Assembly (NCBI RefSeq): GCF_016859285.1
Contig: NC_053414.1
Coordinates: 24,519,517 to 24,583,516, forward strand
Reading direction: 5' to 3'
Origin: Xiphias gladius
Lineage: Eukaryota > Chordata > Actinopteri > Istiophoriformes > Xiphiidae
DNA: 64,000 bases
A program made the translations under genes and the position numbers. Below the pieces are notes generated by a model. The model was not told where the DNA came from and did no database searches. It worked only from the letters and a program-made list of their open reading frames with translations. This document shows, in pieces, positions 49,778 through 61,364 of this stretch; the first letter of the stretch is position 1, and every line of letters begins with the position of its first letter.

Positions 49778-50440
49778 AAATAAAGCCGTGCTCTGGCTGA
49801 CCGATGCCTGGAGGCCTGGGACTGCCTGTAAATACAAAGTAAAAAGACTGATGAACTCTCACTTTCGCAGTTACATAATATACAAATATAAGAAGTGTAG
49901 TTGGTATGTTTTTCTGCAAAGGTCAGATTGTCTTTATTTAATCTTCATATGATGTGTTCTCTTCATCTGCAGTCATTTCAATGTGACTGTGAAATTTGAT
50001 GATTATTCCATGTTGTTTGTGAGTGTGTTAAGCTCGGTTTTTATACAATGGATAGACAGCGTATGAACTTTTTTCAGTGTCAATGAAGAATTTATGCACA
50101 TGAATATACTTGTAGATTCATAGACATAATATTTATAGTTATGTTCCAAAACGTCACTTTCCATGTGTTCAGTTAACTGTGAATGTTTTTCAAATATAAT
50201 GCTCATTAAAAACCCTTGAGGATTTTCCCTTTTTTAAAAACCTTTATTGGTTTACAGGATCGCACAGATCGTTAAAGTGAAGCCAAAAATGGAGTCTAAT
50301 ATGTTATCTACTTGCAACACATGTGTAACACCCCTAGCCCTAACACACACGCATGGATTCACCCATGCACATACACATAGAGACAGAAACATGCAACCAA
50401 GCTAGAGACACCATGTCAAAGATAGATTCATAGCACTATA
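49778..50440. other. tmc8 3' UTR and intergenic spacer
   Basis: An AATAAA at 49779-49784 begins one base after the tmc8 stop. It may be too close to be used alone. AT-rich sequence with CATTAAAAACC near 50203 follows. The remainder is the short upstream region of the first Ig receptor gene. No other gene was seen. Confidence 0.45.
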
Positions 50441-53400
50441 ATGAAGAACCTACAGACTCTGAGTGTGTTGCCAATTTTGGGTGAGTTAGTTGAATTTAAT
50501 TTAAAATGGAAACATAAATACATAATTTAATGGACTAATATTCTTACTGCAATGTGTTGATTTTGGTTTTCAGCCCTGTCAAGTTTGTTCATCAAGATAG
50601 GTAAGTTTGCCAGTGTGCTTATGGAGCTCAGTTTTTTGTTCGTCCTTTCAGTTTTAAAACCTTTCAGATATTTATGTCATTATATATATGATAGATACTG
50701 TATATCATAACATTCATTCCAGTGAAATAAATAAATCTGGTGGCTTTTTCTGCCCTTACTCTGTTTAAAACTTGTTATAGGTATATTTCAGAGGTCCTGC
50801 CAAACTATTTCCACTATTTCATGTCTTTGTTTAGGTGGATCAATCTCCCTTCACCCAGTCCTGACTGGTCCTGACATGGCCTACCTTGGCTCGAGGGTGG
50901 CTTTCCGGTGTATTGCAACTGACTCCACTCCGCCAGTCACCTACAAGCTGATCAGGGATGGTGATGTCCTGATAGACACAGGTACCGATCTCCAAGGGGA
51001 CCAACCTGCGTCATTCTTCCTGAAGGTCTCTGCAACATCTGAGGGGTCATACCACTGCAATGCGACGACTGGAGGAAGCACAGGAGTCAGCAGTATCATC
51101 AAGCTGAGTGTAGTCAGTGAGTACCAGGCAGTGTTTATTTTACCAACATTCCCAAACTGAACATCTTCCTTCCCTCCCTAACCGTCTATGATTCCCTCAT
51201 TTCTAGTTCCAGCATCCAATACCAGAGTGATCTCTGAACCCTTCCCCCCAGTCACATACGAGGGGTCACGCATCGTCCTCAGCTGCAACGTCACAAAGGG
51301 CTCCCACCTCTCCTACACCTGGTTTTTCAACAGGAAGGAAATAACACCTTCAACCTCTCCCTTTTTTCACCTCAGTGGGAACAAGCTAGTGATGGAGAAG
51401 GTGACTCTAGAGCATGCTGGGCACTATTCTTGCATGGCTTGGTCCACCGTGAAGGACACTAGGAGGTTTTCAAGCAGCACAAAGGTCCAGGTGACAGTCA
51501 AAGGTATATACCAGCAAAAAAAATAAAGGTAAAAGAGTACACTCGACACTTAGCAGACGGTGGAGGTAACAATTCATGGTTCTTTTTAACCATGTTGTCG
51601 GTCGGTTGACCACTTTGGTCCAGACTGAAATATCTCAAAAACTGTTGAATGGATTTGCATGAAATTTGGTTCAGACATAAACGGTTCCCAGAGGATGAAT
51701 CCCATTAACTTTGGCTATCCTCTGACTTTTCCTATAGCGCCACCATGAGGTTGACCTTTATGGTTTTGGTTAAATCCCTTAACAAACTATTTGTTGGATT
51801 ACCATGAGATCCGGTACAAGCAGTTATGGATGAACTTTAATAATTTTGGTGATTCCTTAACATTTCATCTAGTGCCATCATTAAGTCAAAATTTTAATTT
51901 GACCAAAACTTTGGTTTATGTCCAAATAGCTGCAACCTAAAAACAGTCCCACCAGCCTCAGTTGTGCTTTGTGTTTAACACTAATACCGAATGTTTGTAT
52001 GCAAAAATGCTAAACCACAATGTGACATTGGTAAAGATTGTACCTGCCAAACATCAGCTTGTTTAAATGGAAAAACATTCACACTGAATTATAATGAAAC
52101 ATTTATAAATTTAAGAGTTTCAACAAGCATCATCAAAGGGCTGATTTCTTTTACCAAATGGAGTGTTTAGACTCAAGTTGTTGCATCACCTCTTTTTGAA
52201 AATACACTAAATGGCCAAAATTTTCTGGGCATTTGGACATTGTCATCATCTCATTCCAAAATAATGGGCATTGAAAGGCTGGGAAGTACTTCTGCAAGAT
52301 TTTGGAACATGGCTGGCAGTCTGTTTTTTCCAGCTCATCCCAAAGACTTTGGATGGGATTGAGGTCTACACTCTGTGCAGCCAGTCACCACACCACACTG
52401 GAAATTAAAATTTACTCATGGAGCTGGCTTTATGGCTGGGAGCAATGTCATGTTGAAACAAGAAAAGGCCTTCTGTAAACTGTTGCTGCAAAGTTGGAAG
52501 CACACTATAGTCTAAAATACCATTGTATGCCGTAGCATTAAGAGTTACCTTCACTGGAAATAAGGGGTGTAGCCCAGACCATGCAATGCAAACTCCAGAT
52601 AGCCAGTACGCAATAATTGTCCACATACATATAATCCGTATTCATGCACGTATTCATGCACGTTAGATTTGTTTCAGTTTCACAGCTGCCTAACATGTAG
52701 TGCATCATTTCTGTCCCCATCTTCTCCCCTCTTCATTCCTCCAACAGCCTATGTATCAAAACCAAAGATCTCTTTCTCCATCTCCAAAGAGGGAGCCAGT
52801 TACCATGGCAACATTACCTGTTGGTCAACAAGGGGGAGTCATCCAGTCAACTTCTCTCTTTCAGTAGATGGCAAAGAAGAGGGATCGGTCACAGCAAGTG
52901 AATCCCTCGCTGCCTGGTTCCCTGTTGTCTTGGTACCTGGGCTGGATATGGGCGTGGCGCAATGTCGGGTGAAAACTGAGATGCAGGAGTTGATGAGTGA
53001 GCCTCTGAGTCTGGAAGTGGGTATGAGCTGCACAGACACGTGAAGGAGATCTGTCTGTCTGTGATTCCTTTCCTTTGATTTCCCCCTGTTCCTCCCTGTT
53101 TGTCCAGTACCAGTTGGAGGTGACGTGAAAGTGGAGGTGGAATATCTCTACAGGGCTGACTCCAAACTTGCCGCCACCAGGCTGAGCTGTCAAGTCAGCA
53201 GAGGAACTTTCCCTTACATCTCCTGGCTTCTGAATGACTCTGTCCTTCCCTCTGAGACACGTGTGGACACCCGCATTCAGTACATCCTGCCTCACTTTGC
53301 CCTCGCCGACCGTAGACGAACCCTTGTCCTCACTAAGCTTGGCCCAGAGGAGTCTGGGTATTACCGCTGCAGGGTCAGGGACAGCTACGATGACTCCGGG

Positions 53401-55371
53401 CCCTGGGTGGAGAGTGTAGCTGTGCTGGTCCGAGTCACAGGTGAAAAGATAAAGACTAGGTGTAAAATAAAAGTACTCTCAGAAGAATAGTGTGACACTG
53501 ACACTTTGGTTTTTGTATGGATTAAACATTGTTTTTATAATAGCATATTCACCAAAATGTCGAAATATACCTTTAACAGACTTCTTTTTCATCTGGATTT
53601 ATCTTAACATTTCACATGTGCCTTTTTATAAATGTCTCCTTTGTGTGAGGCCTCTGCACTCCTTTACCACATCATTTTTTTTACTTTCAATCAGACAGGA
53701 TCCTTAACTCCATGCCTCGAGCAACATCTTCCACTGAAACACCACCAAGTAAAAAGCACATACCGTATATTTAAATGACTTAAATGCTAAAGTTACAATG
53801 TGTCATACTTCAGTGGCCTTGTCCCTTCTCCTCCACAGAGGATTTCATGCCCAGTATCGAGATTTTCACCATAGCGTTCTGCTGTTTTCTTTTCCTGATG
53901 ATGGCAGTGGGCGTAGCCTGTGTTTGCAGGATGTTTGACCACAACCAAGGTGCGTGTCCTTGTATATTTGGAGGAGAAATTCACTGACTGGGAATGCGCG
54001 AATGAATTTATATTAAAGGTCCCTCTATCTCCGCCTTTTGCTTTTTTTCCAGCTCGTGCCCACATTTCCACGACAAAGTAAGTTTTATCTCAGTGGACCT
54101 AGGAGAGTTTATTGTTTCTATAACTCAAACCAACCAGTTCAACAGTGTTTGTACCTTCCCATCCCAGTTCTGATGCACCTCCTCTGTCTGCACCCGTGTC
54201 CCAGTCAGGAAGCAAGCAGGCAGATAGTTCCTCTACAGACTCTGATGTCCAGAGTCAGGTATGCAGGCCATCAAAACACAAAGCGGTACACCACACTGCA
54301 CATAAACACGATGATTTTAAGTCGGTGAAATATGATATACTGTCTAGTAACGCTGCTTTACAGGTCTCTTTGATTCCTTTCATTTCTTAGAAAGGAGCTG
54401 ATATGTAAATGTCAATTCATCGCAAGGTTCCATGAAAAGACTGTTTCATTTGGTACTAGTTATGTGGAAAATGGGCACTGTGTTTAACTGGTACACTTGC
54501 AATTTGTGACGATTTTTTACGCGTCTGTATTTTCCTAATAATTTCTCAATAATGTTCATCCATAATAGGATGTTCTCTGAAGACACCTATGCAGCATACT
54601 GATTATAGAGAAAATAGGAATTTCCTTGGGAGAACTGCTGTTTAAACTAGAGTGAATTTAAATTCACCATTTGTTGATTACTGCAAACTTTATTTTTCCT
54701 GTCTATTGGATTGTATGCCTTGCATGTAGACATATGTCACATTTTTTCATTTTCAGCTGATATGCTGTGTGCTGACCAAAGGACTCTCAAGGTTTAGTGT
54801 AACCTTGAGAGTCTTTTGGTCTTTCAATTAATTAGAAGTAGTCATTTTAAAATGAATTGAGCACAATGTTCATTTTCCCCACTTTTAGTACAAATTTAAA
54901 TCGTTTTCTCCAGGAAACTTCTGAGGAAATTATTGGATAACTGTGGACCTATGAAATAAAGTGTTACCCAGTTATTAGAGTTTTAAGGGTGCAACTGAAT
55001 TTTGTCTACCGGCAGGCCTTCAGGTGTTTCGAAAACCTATAACATTTTTTTTGAATTCTTTCAAGAACATTCCTCAGGAAATCAACAACTGCCCGACACA
55101 AGTAACCAAACTCATATAATCCTCACAGAATTTTGCGTCTCTTTTCTCTATAACAGTGCAAAATTAGATAGCTCCTTCCATGACCTTGTGTCAAATGAAG
55201 ATAATTATTAGGAGATTACATACTTGTAAATTAAAGCGTTAGATATTATCCTACAGAAACCTTAAGACAAAAACAACTCTTTAAGATCTGACAAAACGAC
55301 CAGGTATAAACTAAAAGACCCTCATAACCTTTCTGTCTCTCTCTCAGTTTCAGACCACAGAGATCCCATGA
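50441..55371 (+). CDS. Four-Ig transmembrane receptor A, at the IL-40 (C17orf99) position
   Basis: Eleven exons: 50441-50480, 50574-50600, 50835-51116, 51207-51503, 52748-53020, 53108-53440, 53695-53748, 53839-53949, 54053-54077, 54168-54258 and 55348-55371. They read 518 aa. A signal peptide (MKNLQTLSVLPI..., residues 1-22) is split over exons 1 and 2, exon 2 being 27 bp. Four Ig domains each use one phase-1 exon: D1 23-116 (FRC ... YHC), D2 117-215 (LSC ... YSC), D3 216-306 (ITC ... AQC) and D4 307-417 (LSC ... YRC). A short stalk, a membrane span at about 444-465 (IFTIAFCCFLFLMMAVGVAC) and a Ser-rich tail follow. Several N-glycosylation sequons are present. The style is that of the PECAM1/FcR-like group; D1 (PPVTYKLIRDG ... 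PASFFLKV) resembles IL-40. No ITIM or ITAM is visible. The ligand and function are unknown. It is a tandem paralogue of the next gene. Confidence 0.85.
51595..52075 (-). repeat. Dispersed fish repeat, reverse copy
   Basis: GACCACTTTGGTCCAGACTG followed by AAATATCTCAAAAACTGTTG, GAGGATGAATCCCATTAACT and TCAGTTGTGCTTTGTGTTTA is the reverse complement of a common percomorph repeat (the forward form contains 'ATGGCAATCCATCCAATAGT'). It lies in the D2-D3 intron of the first Ig gene. The opposite-strand copy is at 57165-57715. Confidence 0.65.
52203..52580 (-). repeat. Degraded Tc1/mariner-related repeat
   Basis: It starts ACACTAAATGGCCAAAATTT and contains CCCAAAGACTTTGGATGGGA, TTGAGGTCTACACTCTGTGC and, on the minus strand, a frame with FLFQHDIAPSHKA, which is recognisable as the catalytic-core motif of Tc1-type transposases. 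Fish genomes carry many copies of such elements. It lies in the D2-D3 intron of the first Ig gene. The right border is uncertain. Confidence 0.6.
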
Positions 55372-55981
55372 CAGCGGAGGAACATCCCGCAGCTCTCATC
55401 AAATTCATCAGCCCCTCAGACAAATTTCCATTATTTCATTTTAAATTTGGAGCTTTTTTGTTGCTGTTTGTTGCTGTTCCACTGCATTTATTACTTTTCC
55501 GGACATGCCAAGTTACTTCTAAAAAACTGGTGGAACATTGAGTTAAAAAGAGTGAGAGATTATATTTTTCAGCAAAACTGTATATTGTCATGTTTTTTCA
55601 AAATAAAAATTCTCATTTTAAATGTTTTTTTATTTATTTATTAAACCCATAAAACAAATTATACTTGACTATATCACTTCACAATGTGTCCAACTTATGT
55701 TGTTTTAATATTCACATTTTTCAAAACATAACAGCATGACAGTAGTGGCACGAGTCAGTGAATTCATCTTGTGTTGTTTATAGAGAGGGAGGGTACGGCT
55801 GGGCGGTGTAGTGTAATGCTATCAGTTATTTGCACACGTTTCTAAGTGCATGCGTGTGTATTTTTTTACCCACTGTGCTTCAACCCTCCTTTCAAAACTG
55901 TCAAAACTCCTGCATCACACGGCATAGCGTATTCATGTTTGAAATCTACAGTTGTATTAAAGTCACTAGTTTTTCTTAAGA
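55372..55981. other. 3' UTR of receptor A and spacer to receptor B
   Basis: A candidate polyadenylation signal AATAAA lies near 55602. The two receptor genes are only 610 bp apart from stop to start, so the promoter of the second must be compact or lie in the first gene. No other gene was seen. Confidence 0.5.
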
Positions 55982-58900
55982 ATGTTCGCTTCCCTTTTTG
56001 TGGTCATGCTGGGTAAGCTAATACACACAAACTGCAATACAGTACAGTAACACAATGTGACACTTGTAAATTATTGGATTTCTTCTTCCTCCCTATAGGC
56101 TTGTGCTACTGTAGCAAGGAGAGCAGTAAGTTATTTGTATCGTTTGATTATGTGGGTGTTCGTAGTCATCTAATATATAATATTAATATAGAGTATTTTG
56201 TAACTTATGTTTCTTTCTGTTGAGTGTTTGTGCAGTTTTGTTTTATTTTTGATAGATCAGTCATTTCTGGGGACACCACAACTCTCTGGCCCTTCGGAGG
56301 CTTTGGTGAAAAGCACTGTATTATTTAAGTGTGAACTGCCGACCTACCCAAAGAATGAATCTATCCTCCTGCAGTTATTCAAGTGAGTATTAGTACATTA
56401 AATTTAACCGCTGCATTAAAATGCATTAAGTCATGATAGAAAATCCCTCTGATTATAAACCTTTTCTAGGAAGGGCACCGATACAAAGTTGTTGGGTGAA
56501 TCCATCTCCCTGAATGGGGAGGCTGCAGCCTTCCTCTTGATACTCACACTTTCTCATGAGGGCAACCTGGAGTGCATGGCCAGAGCACAGAAAAACTCTA
56601 ACATAGAGCCCACTGTCAGCAGCACACACTACCTGAAGGTTGTTGGTGAGTCTCTTTAATACCAGGGATATATCATATGTCCTGTGTACATGGCTGCCCT
56701 GTAACAAGTAACGCAGATCATTGTACGCATTTATTCATATATGCTCAACACAATGAGAAACACATCAAAGGGTGTGTTAATATAAGGTGTAAGGTGTGCA
56801 TCCTTTTTGGATACTGTTCTATGAGTGTGTGTGGCATTTTTCTTAGCCTGTTTATGTTGTCTATGTTGCATTTATCAGTTTCACTCCTTTTATTTTAAGC
56901 TGCCCTCTTGGCCAAGTTCCTCTTGAAGAACAGACTTTAGTCAGAATGAAACAGTAGCCGAGCAGCTGAACTTACAGTCACGGCTAAACTCAACAAAATC
57001 ACCTGAATACTGACGATCTGTTCCCGAAAAAGTTTATATTCAGTGGCCAGCAAAATAAGTTGATGTAATGTAAATTTTGTCTGCAATTAACATCAAAAAC
57101 AGTGGTATCATAGAGCTGACATTTGATGATGAAGAAAAAAAAATCTAGAGCCATGCTAGCAGCTCTGTGAGGCTGCACTGTGGCCCAGCGGTGCATTAAG
57201 CTAAACGCTAATGTCAGCGTGCTAACAAGCTCACAGTGACGATGTTAACCTGCTGATGTTAAGCAGGTGTAATGTTTACCATGTTCACTATCTAATTTTA
57301 ATTTGTTAGCATGCCAACAACAAACAAAGTACTGCTTAGGTTGATGGGAATGTTATTAGTTTGGCAAATATTTGGTCACAAACCAAAATGTGTACATTGA
57401 AATTTTAACCTGAATGTGGTGTCAGATGGATAGTTAATGGATCACTAAAGTTACTGCAATTTATCCTCATGGGACCTTGAACCTGTGTACCAAATTTCAC
57501 TACAATCTAAGTAATAGTTAAGGTATTTAACTCAAAACCAAAAATGTCAACCTCATGGTTGCGCTTGAAGAAAAGTCATGGGATAACTAAAGTTAGTAAG
57601 ATGGATCCTCAGGGGACCATGAGTGTCTGTACAAAATTTCATGGCAATCCATCCAATAGTCAGTGGCTAAAAGAGAGACTGGCTGCCTGAACAACCTTGC
57701 CATCCATAAAGCCACACCGCTAGCAAGGACAAAACAAAACAAAACAAAAAACAAAAAAACAAAAAATCCCCAGTAAAATCCTGTTTGGACACCATTACAA
57801 AGTTTTTGGTTAGTAAAGCAGATTATTTATGTGTTTAGCATATAAACATGAAACTCAACTTTAGAAATCAGTGCATCTTTACTTCCCCAACAACATGATT
57901 TTTCTAATAAGAATTACTGTTGGTTTGATATAAGACTAGTGTGTTGCTGTTTTTGTCCCGCAGAGCCAGTGCAGGGTGCAGAGATTGTTGTCCATTCAGG
58001 TGTAGCGGAATTCTCTGAGGGGGAGACACCGGAGCTTATGTGCAACCTTACTGCTGGAAATCACGTGTTGTACACCTGGCTACAGAATGGTCGGGTCATC
58101 TCTAAGTCTCCTGTACACATTGTATCAGGCAACCGTCTCTCGATCTACAGGTCAGTGGAATCCCGTTCAGACAGTTCACGGACAGCTGCTGCTTTATTAC
58201 TGGGCGCTTGCTATGGTGCTCTGAGCAGCTGAACAATTAATGTGATTAATTTTCCACTACTGTGTACTGTGGGTGGTGTATACATAAAACTAGGGTAGTA
58301 CCAACTGGTTGCTAAGTGGTTGGTGGGGTGTTGCTACAGTACGTGGTTGCTATGGTGAATACTGCAGCTTGATAGGGCATACTTTTTGTTTGTAGTAGTC
58401 AAAGAATAGTCACTATTGGTAGCAGCAAACTACTAATCCAAACAGTTAATCAGAAAGTTACTGAAACAATAATCTGTGTCACCCTCAGAACCACTTCAGA
58501 AAACAGCAGCTCCTACATATGTGAGGCTACCAACCACTGCGAGAAACAAATCTTCCAATCCCGCAGCTCTGAAGTTGAAATCGCAGTCACAGGTTAGCTT
58601 TCTTCTCTGGTGTATAAACTCTCAGGGTCAAATTTTATAGATCTGACATGGTTTCTTTGAACAAAATAACATCCTCCTACATCCTGTTCCTTCAGATGTG
58701 TTGTCAGCCCCTGATATCTCCTTCACCGTGTTAAAGGAGAATTCCCACAACTACTTTGCTGTGGTCACCTGCCACTCAACAAAAGGGACTCCACCTTTCA
58801 CCTTTTCACTCTACAACAGGTCAGAATTGGTTGCCAACATGACGAGTGAAGACAGAAGCAGCACATTTAAGATTCCATTGGTCTTGGGTGAGCACTTGGG

Positions 58901-60955
58901 AAAGCTCCAGTGCCAGGCAAAAAATGGAAACCAGACCGCACACAGTCTAACGTTGCCCTTAGAAGTTGGTATGTGCATTGTTTGAAACTGCTGACATGAC
59001 ACTGTGATACAGACTACTTTTAGTATTGTTTGTCCATTTGTCGGTCTCTTTGTTCAATCCATAATGTGTCCATCAGTTTTGGTTGGGGGGCCTGTTACCA
59101 TGCACTATGACTACGACGTTGGGGAAGACTCTGCTGTGGTTGGACTGAGGTTCTACTGCAAGGCGGCGAAGGGATCTCATCCACGGTACCAATGGTTCCT
59201 GAACGAAAAACGTCTACACGACCGAGGAAGCTTCTACCACGTGGTTGACCAGCCTCCAGAACAATCGATACTCCTGCTGGCTGTTGGGAGGAGTAGCGCT
59301 GGGACGTACCACTGTGAAGTGTCAGACAGCTTTGACAACACCACTGCAATAAGCAGCAGAAAGCAATATATTGATAATGAAGGTATAGTTGATTCATTAC
59401 TGTTGTTTTTTATGAAACATATTCTTAATAAGTTGTAGCTGGATTAATTCTTCTTCTTACTGCTTCTCCAGTGTTGAACCGTCTCCCCGTCTCAGTAGTG
59501 GCAGTTGTCTTCGGATGTTTCACAGCCCTGATTATCCTGGTCTCCATTTGTTGTTGGACTGGAGTATTGTACAGTGAGTTCACATGTTTTTCCAAGGTTT
59601 CAGAGTCCTGTTTTTATCTGGTGTTGTTTCTCCTCATTTGCTGCTATGAAATAACGTTGTTTACTCTTCTTTCAGGACGAAGGAAGTATGGAGAGAAATC
59701 TCTGTGAGTAATTTTTCTGTTGAATTCTGATACCTTGAAAAATGATGACTACATGTAGTTGTTGGATGTTGACAGTTAATCCACCGGCTGCCATTGGTAA
59801 AATAAGTGAAAAAGTACAATGGCCCTGTTTTCCAGTTTTGTGCCATAAAACCAATACAGCAGCTTTCATGCAAAGGTCAAAAACAGTGACAAATAATGTA
59901 AAATCCAGTTCATGGGTTACACATGAATTAATGTAGTGATGATATACTATATGTTGCATAAACAATACCCCCATATCTTTTCAATCTGTTCTCTCATAGC
60001 ACTGTCCTCATGGTGAGCAGTTAAATGTAAATGTTAAGGGGGAAAAAAATCAAAAATAAAATAAATTTTTGTAAATGAAAAACTCAGATTTTTTTTCACT
60101 GTTCACTCATGTTTTTTGTAACTTTTATCTGCCTACATAATGATGCTGACTGCTCAGATTTTAAATTTGGTGGACAAATATTCAGTCCCTCCATTCCATC
60201 ACATTTTTGCGCCCAAAGAAGTCAAATTAAATTATGATGAACCAAGATAAATCTCTGAATCAGCCTTTAAAATTGCATCATGTTTAATTGTGTGGGTGTA
60301 GTTGTGGAACGTCCTCCTCGGGTGGTTGAGAGCTCAACATTTCCAGAGACAACACTGCAAATGACCTTTGTGTCCTCAGTGGTAGTGTGTGGGCCTATAT
60401 TACATCACATTTATACCGTGGGACTGTTAAAATGTTTACAATTGCACCTTGAACAAACTCTGCCTGTCTCAAGACAGCTGTATGTTTTCTCCGCTCAGGT
60501 TGGGCCTGGAGATGGAGAGAAGGATTGCTGCATACGAGGGCGAGCTGGTTAGTCAGTATTTCTGTAGCTATCTGCATCATTCCGAGGTCGTTCACTTGAC
60601 CCCGTCACTCACTCTCACAAGAGCAATCCTCGTGATCGCACATTGTGTAATTTCCATCGTGATATGTACTTAACCGAGACGCAGAACTCTTCAATCGTCT
60701 TCTCTTGTAGGATCTGTCTGAGTACAATGAGGATGCTGAAGTGGTGCAGCTAGCAGGAGGGGACGGATTAGATCAGGTGAGATCAGGTGGACAAGTGAAT
60801 TCCATCAACCAGTCGTTCAGTTGCCCAAACAAACGAGCAGTCAAACTCTCCTCTCTCTGTGCTCTCCTCAGGGATCTGAAGCCTCTGTAGATGAATGGCC
60901 CCAAATAGCCGAGCAGAAGAAGACTTTGGAGGATGAACCCGTGGAGGGCCACTGA
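55982..60955 (+). CDS. Four-Ig transmembrane receptor B, tandem paralogue
   Basis: Thirteen exons: 55982-56012, 56099-56125, 56256-56382, 56470-56645, 57964-58150, 58489-58592, 58696-58968, 59077-59382, 59472-59573, 59676-59703, 60499-60547, 60711-60776 and 60872-60955. They read 519 aa. The signal peptide (MFASLFVVMLGLCYC) is again split, with a 27-bp exon 2. D1 (20-120; FKC ... LEC) and D2 (121-217; LMC ... YIC) are each cut by an extra phase-2 intron. D3 (218-308; VTC ... LQC) and D4 (309-410; FYC ... YHC) use single exons, D3 being 273 bp as in receptor A. A membrane span at about 417-439 (VSVVAVVFGCFTALIILVSI) precedes an acidic tail (LSEYNEDAEVVQLAGG). Tail tyrosines do not fit ITIM or ITAM spacing. 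Several N-glycosylation sequons are present. Function is not known. The join from exon 10 to 11 is the least certain. Confidence 0.83.
57165..57715 (+). repeat. Dispersed fish repeat, forward copy
   Basis: CGCTAATGTCAGCGTGCTAA, AATGTCAACCTCATGGTTGC, AAATTTCATGGCAATCCATC and CAATAGTCAGTGGC mark a well-known percomorph dispersed repeat. The copy at 51595-52075 is in the opposite orientation. It lies in the D1-D2 intron of receptor B. A (CAAAA)n-like run follows at about 57726-57770. Confidence 0.65.
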
Positions 60956-61364
60956 GCATTCAAGTTGTTTGCTCCGTGTAAATACAGACCGTTTGGGTTG
61001 AATAAACATCTGCTCATGATGCCGTGTAACGTGTTTATCTTCTCAGTACGAACACTGCTACTGTTTATCTCTAAGCGAAAGTGTGGTGGCGAGTTCAAGT
61101 GGTGGTGACAGTCACACATGGTCATATTTCCTGGCTGCTGGCCGCAGCGCACTGAGCTCCGCCCCTCTGTGGCGCAGCCGCTGGTGCGCAGCTCCTCTCC
61201 CACTGGCTCGTCTCGTCCTCGGCAAGTGGGGCAGCGCTGCGGGTGGCGGCGGCGGTCTTTAGTTACAGGAGTCTGGCTTAGCTGGTAGGCTGTCCTGCCA
61301 GGTCGGTTCATACCACACGGTGCGCTCCAGAGGACGAACGGCTGAACGGCTGAACGGGCGAGAC
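60956..61364. other. Receptor B 3' end and syngr2 promoter/leader
   Basis: An AATAAA at about 61000-61006 is the likely polyadenylation signal of receptor B. From about 61130 the sequence is GC- and CpG-rich and should contain the syngr2 promoter and leader. Only some 360 bp separate the two genes. Confidence 0.55.

Noticed and set aside
59994-60006. A 13-base micro-exon (CACTGTCCTCATG) flanked by AG and GT in receptor B
   Set aside because: Including it puts the next exon in a frame without the conserved-looking LGLEMERR tail and conflicts with the downstream phase; retained only as a remote alternative.
60499-60776. Tyrosine motifs in the receptor B tail as ITIM/ITAM
   Set aside because: Residues at +3 of each tyrosine are Lys, Glu or Asp and not Ile, Val or Leu, so none fits.
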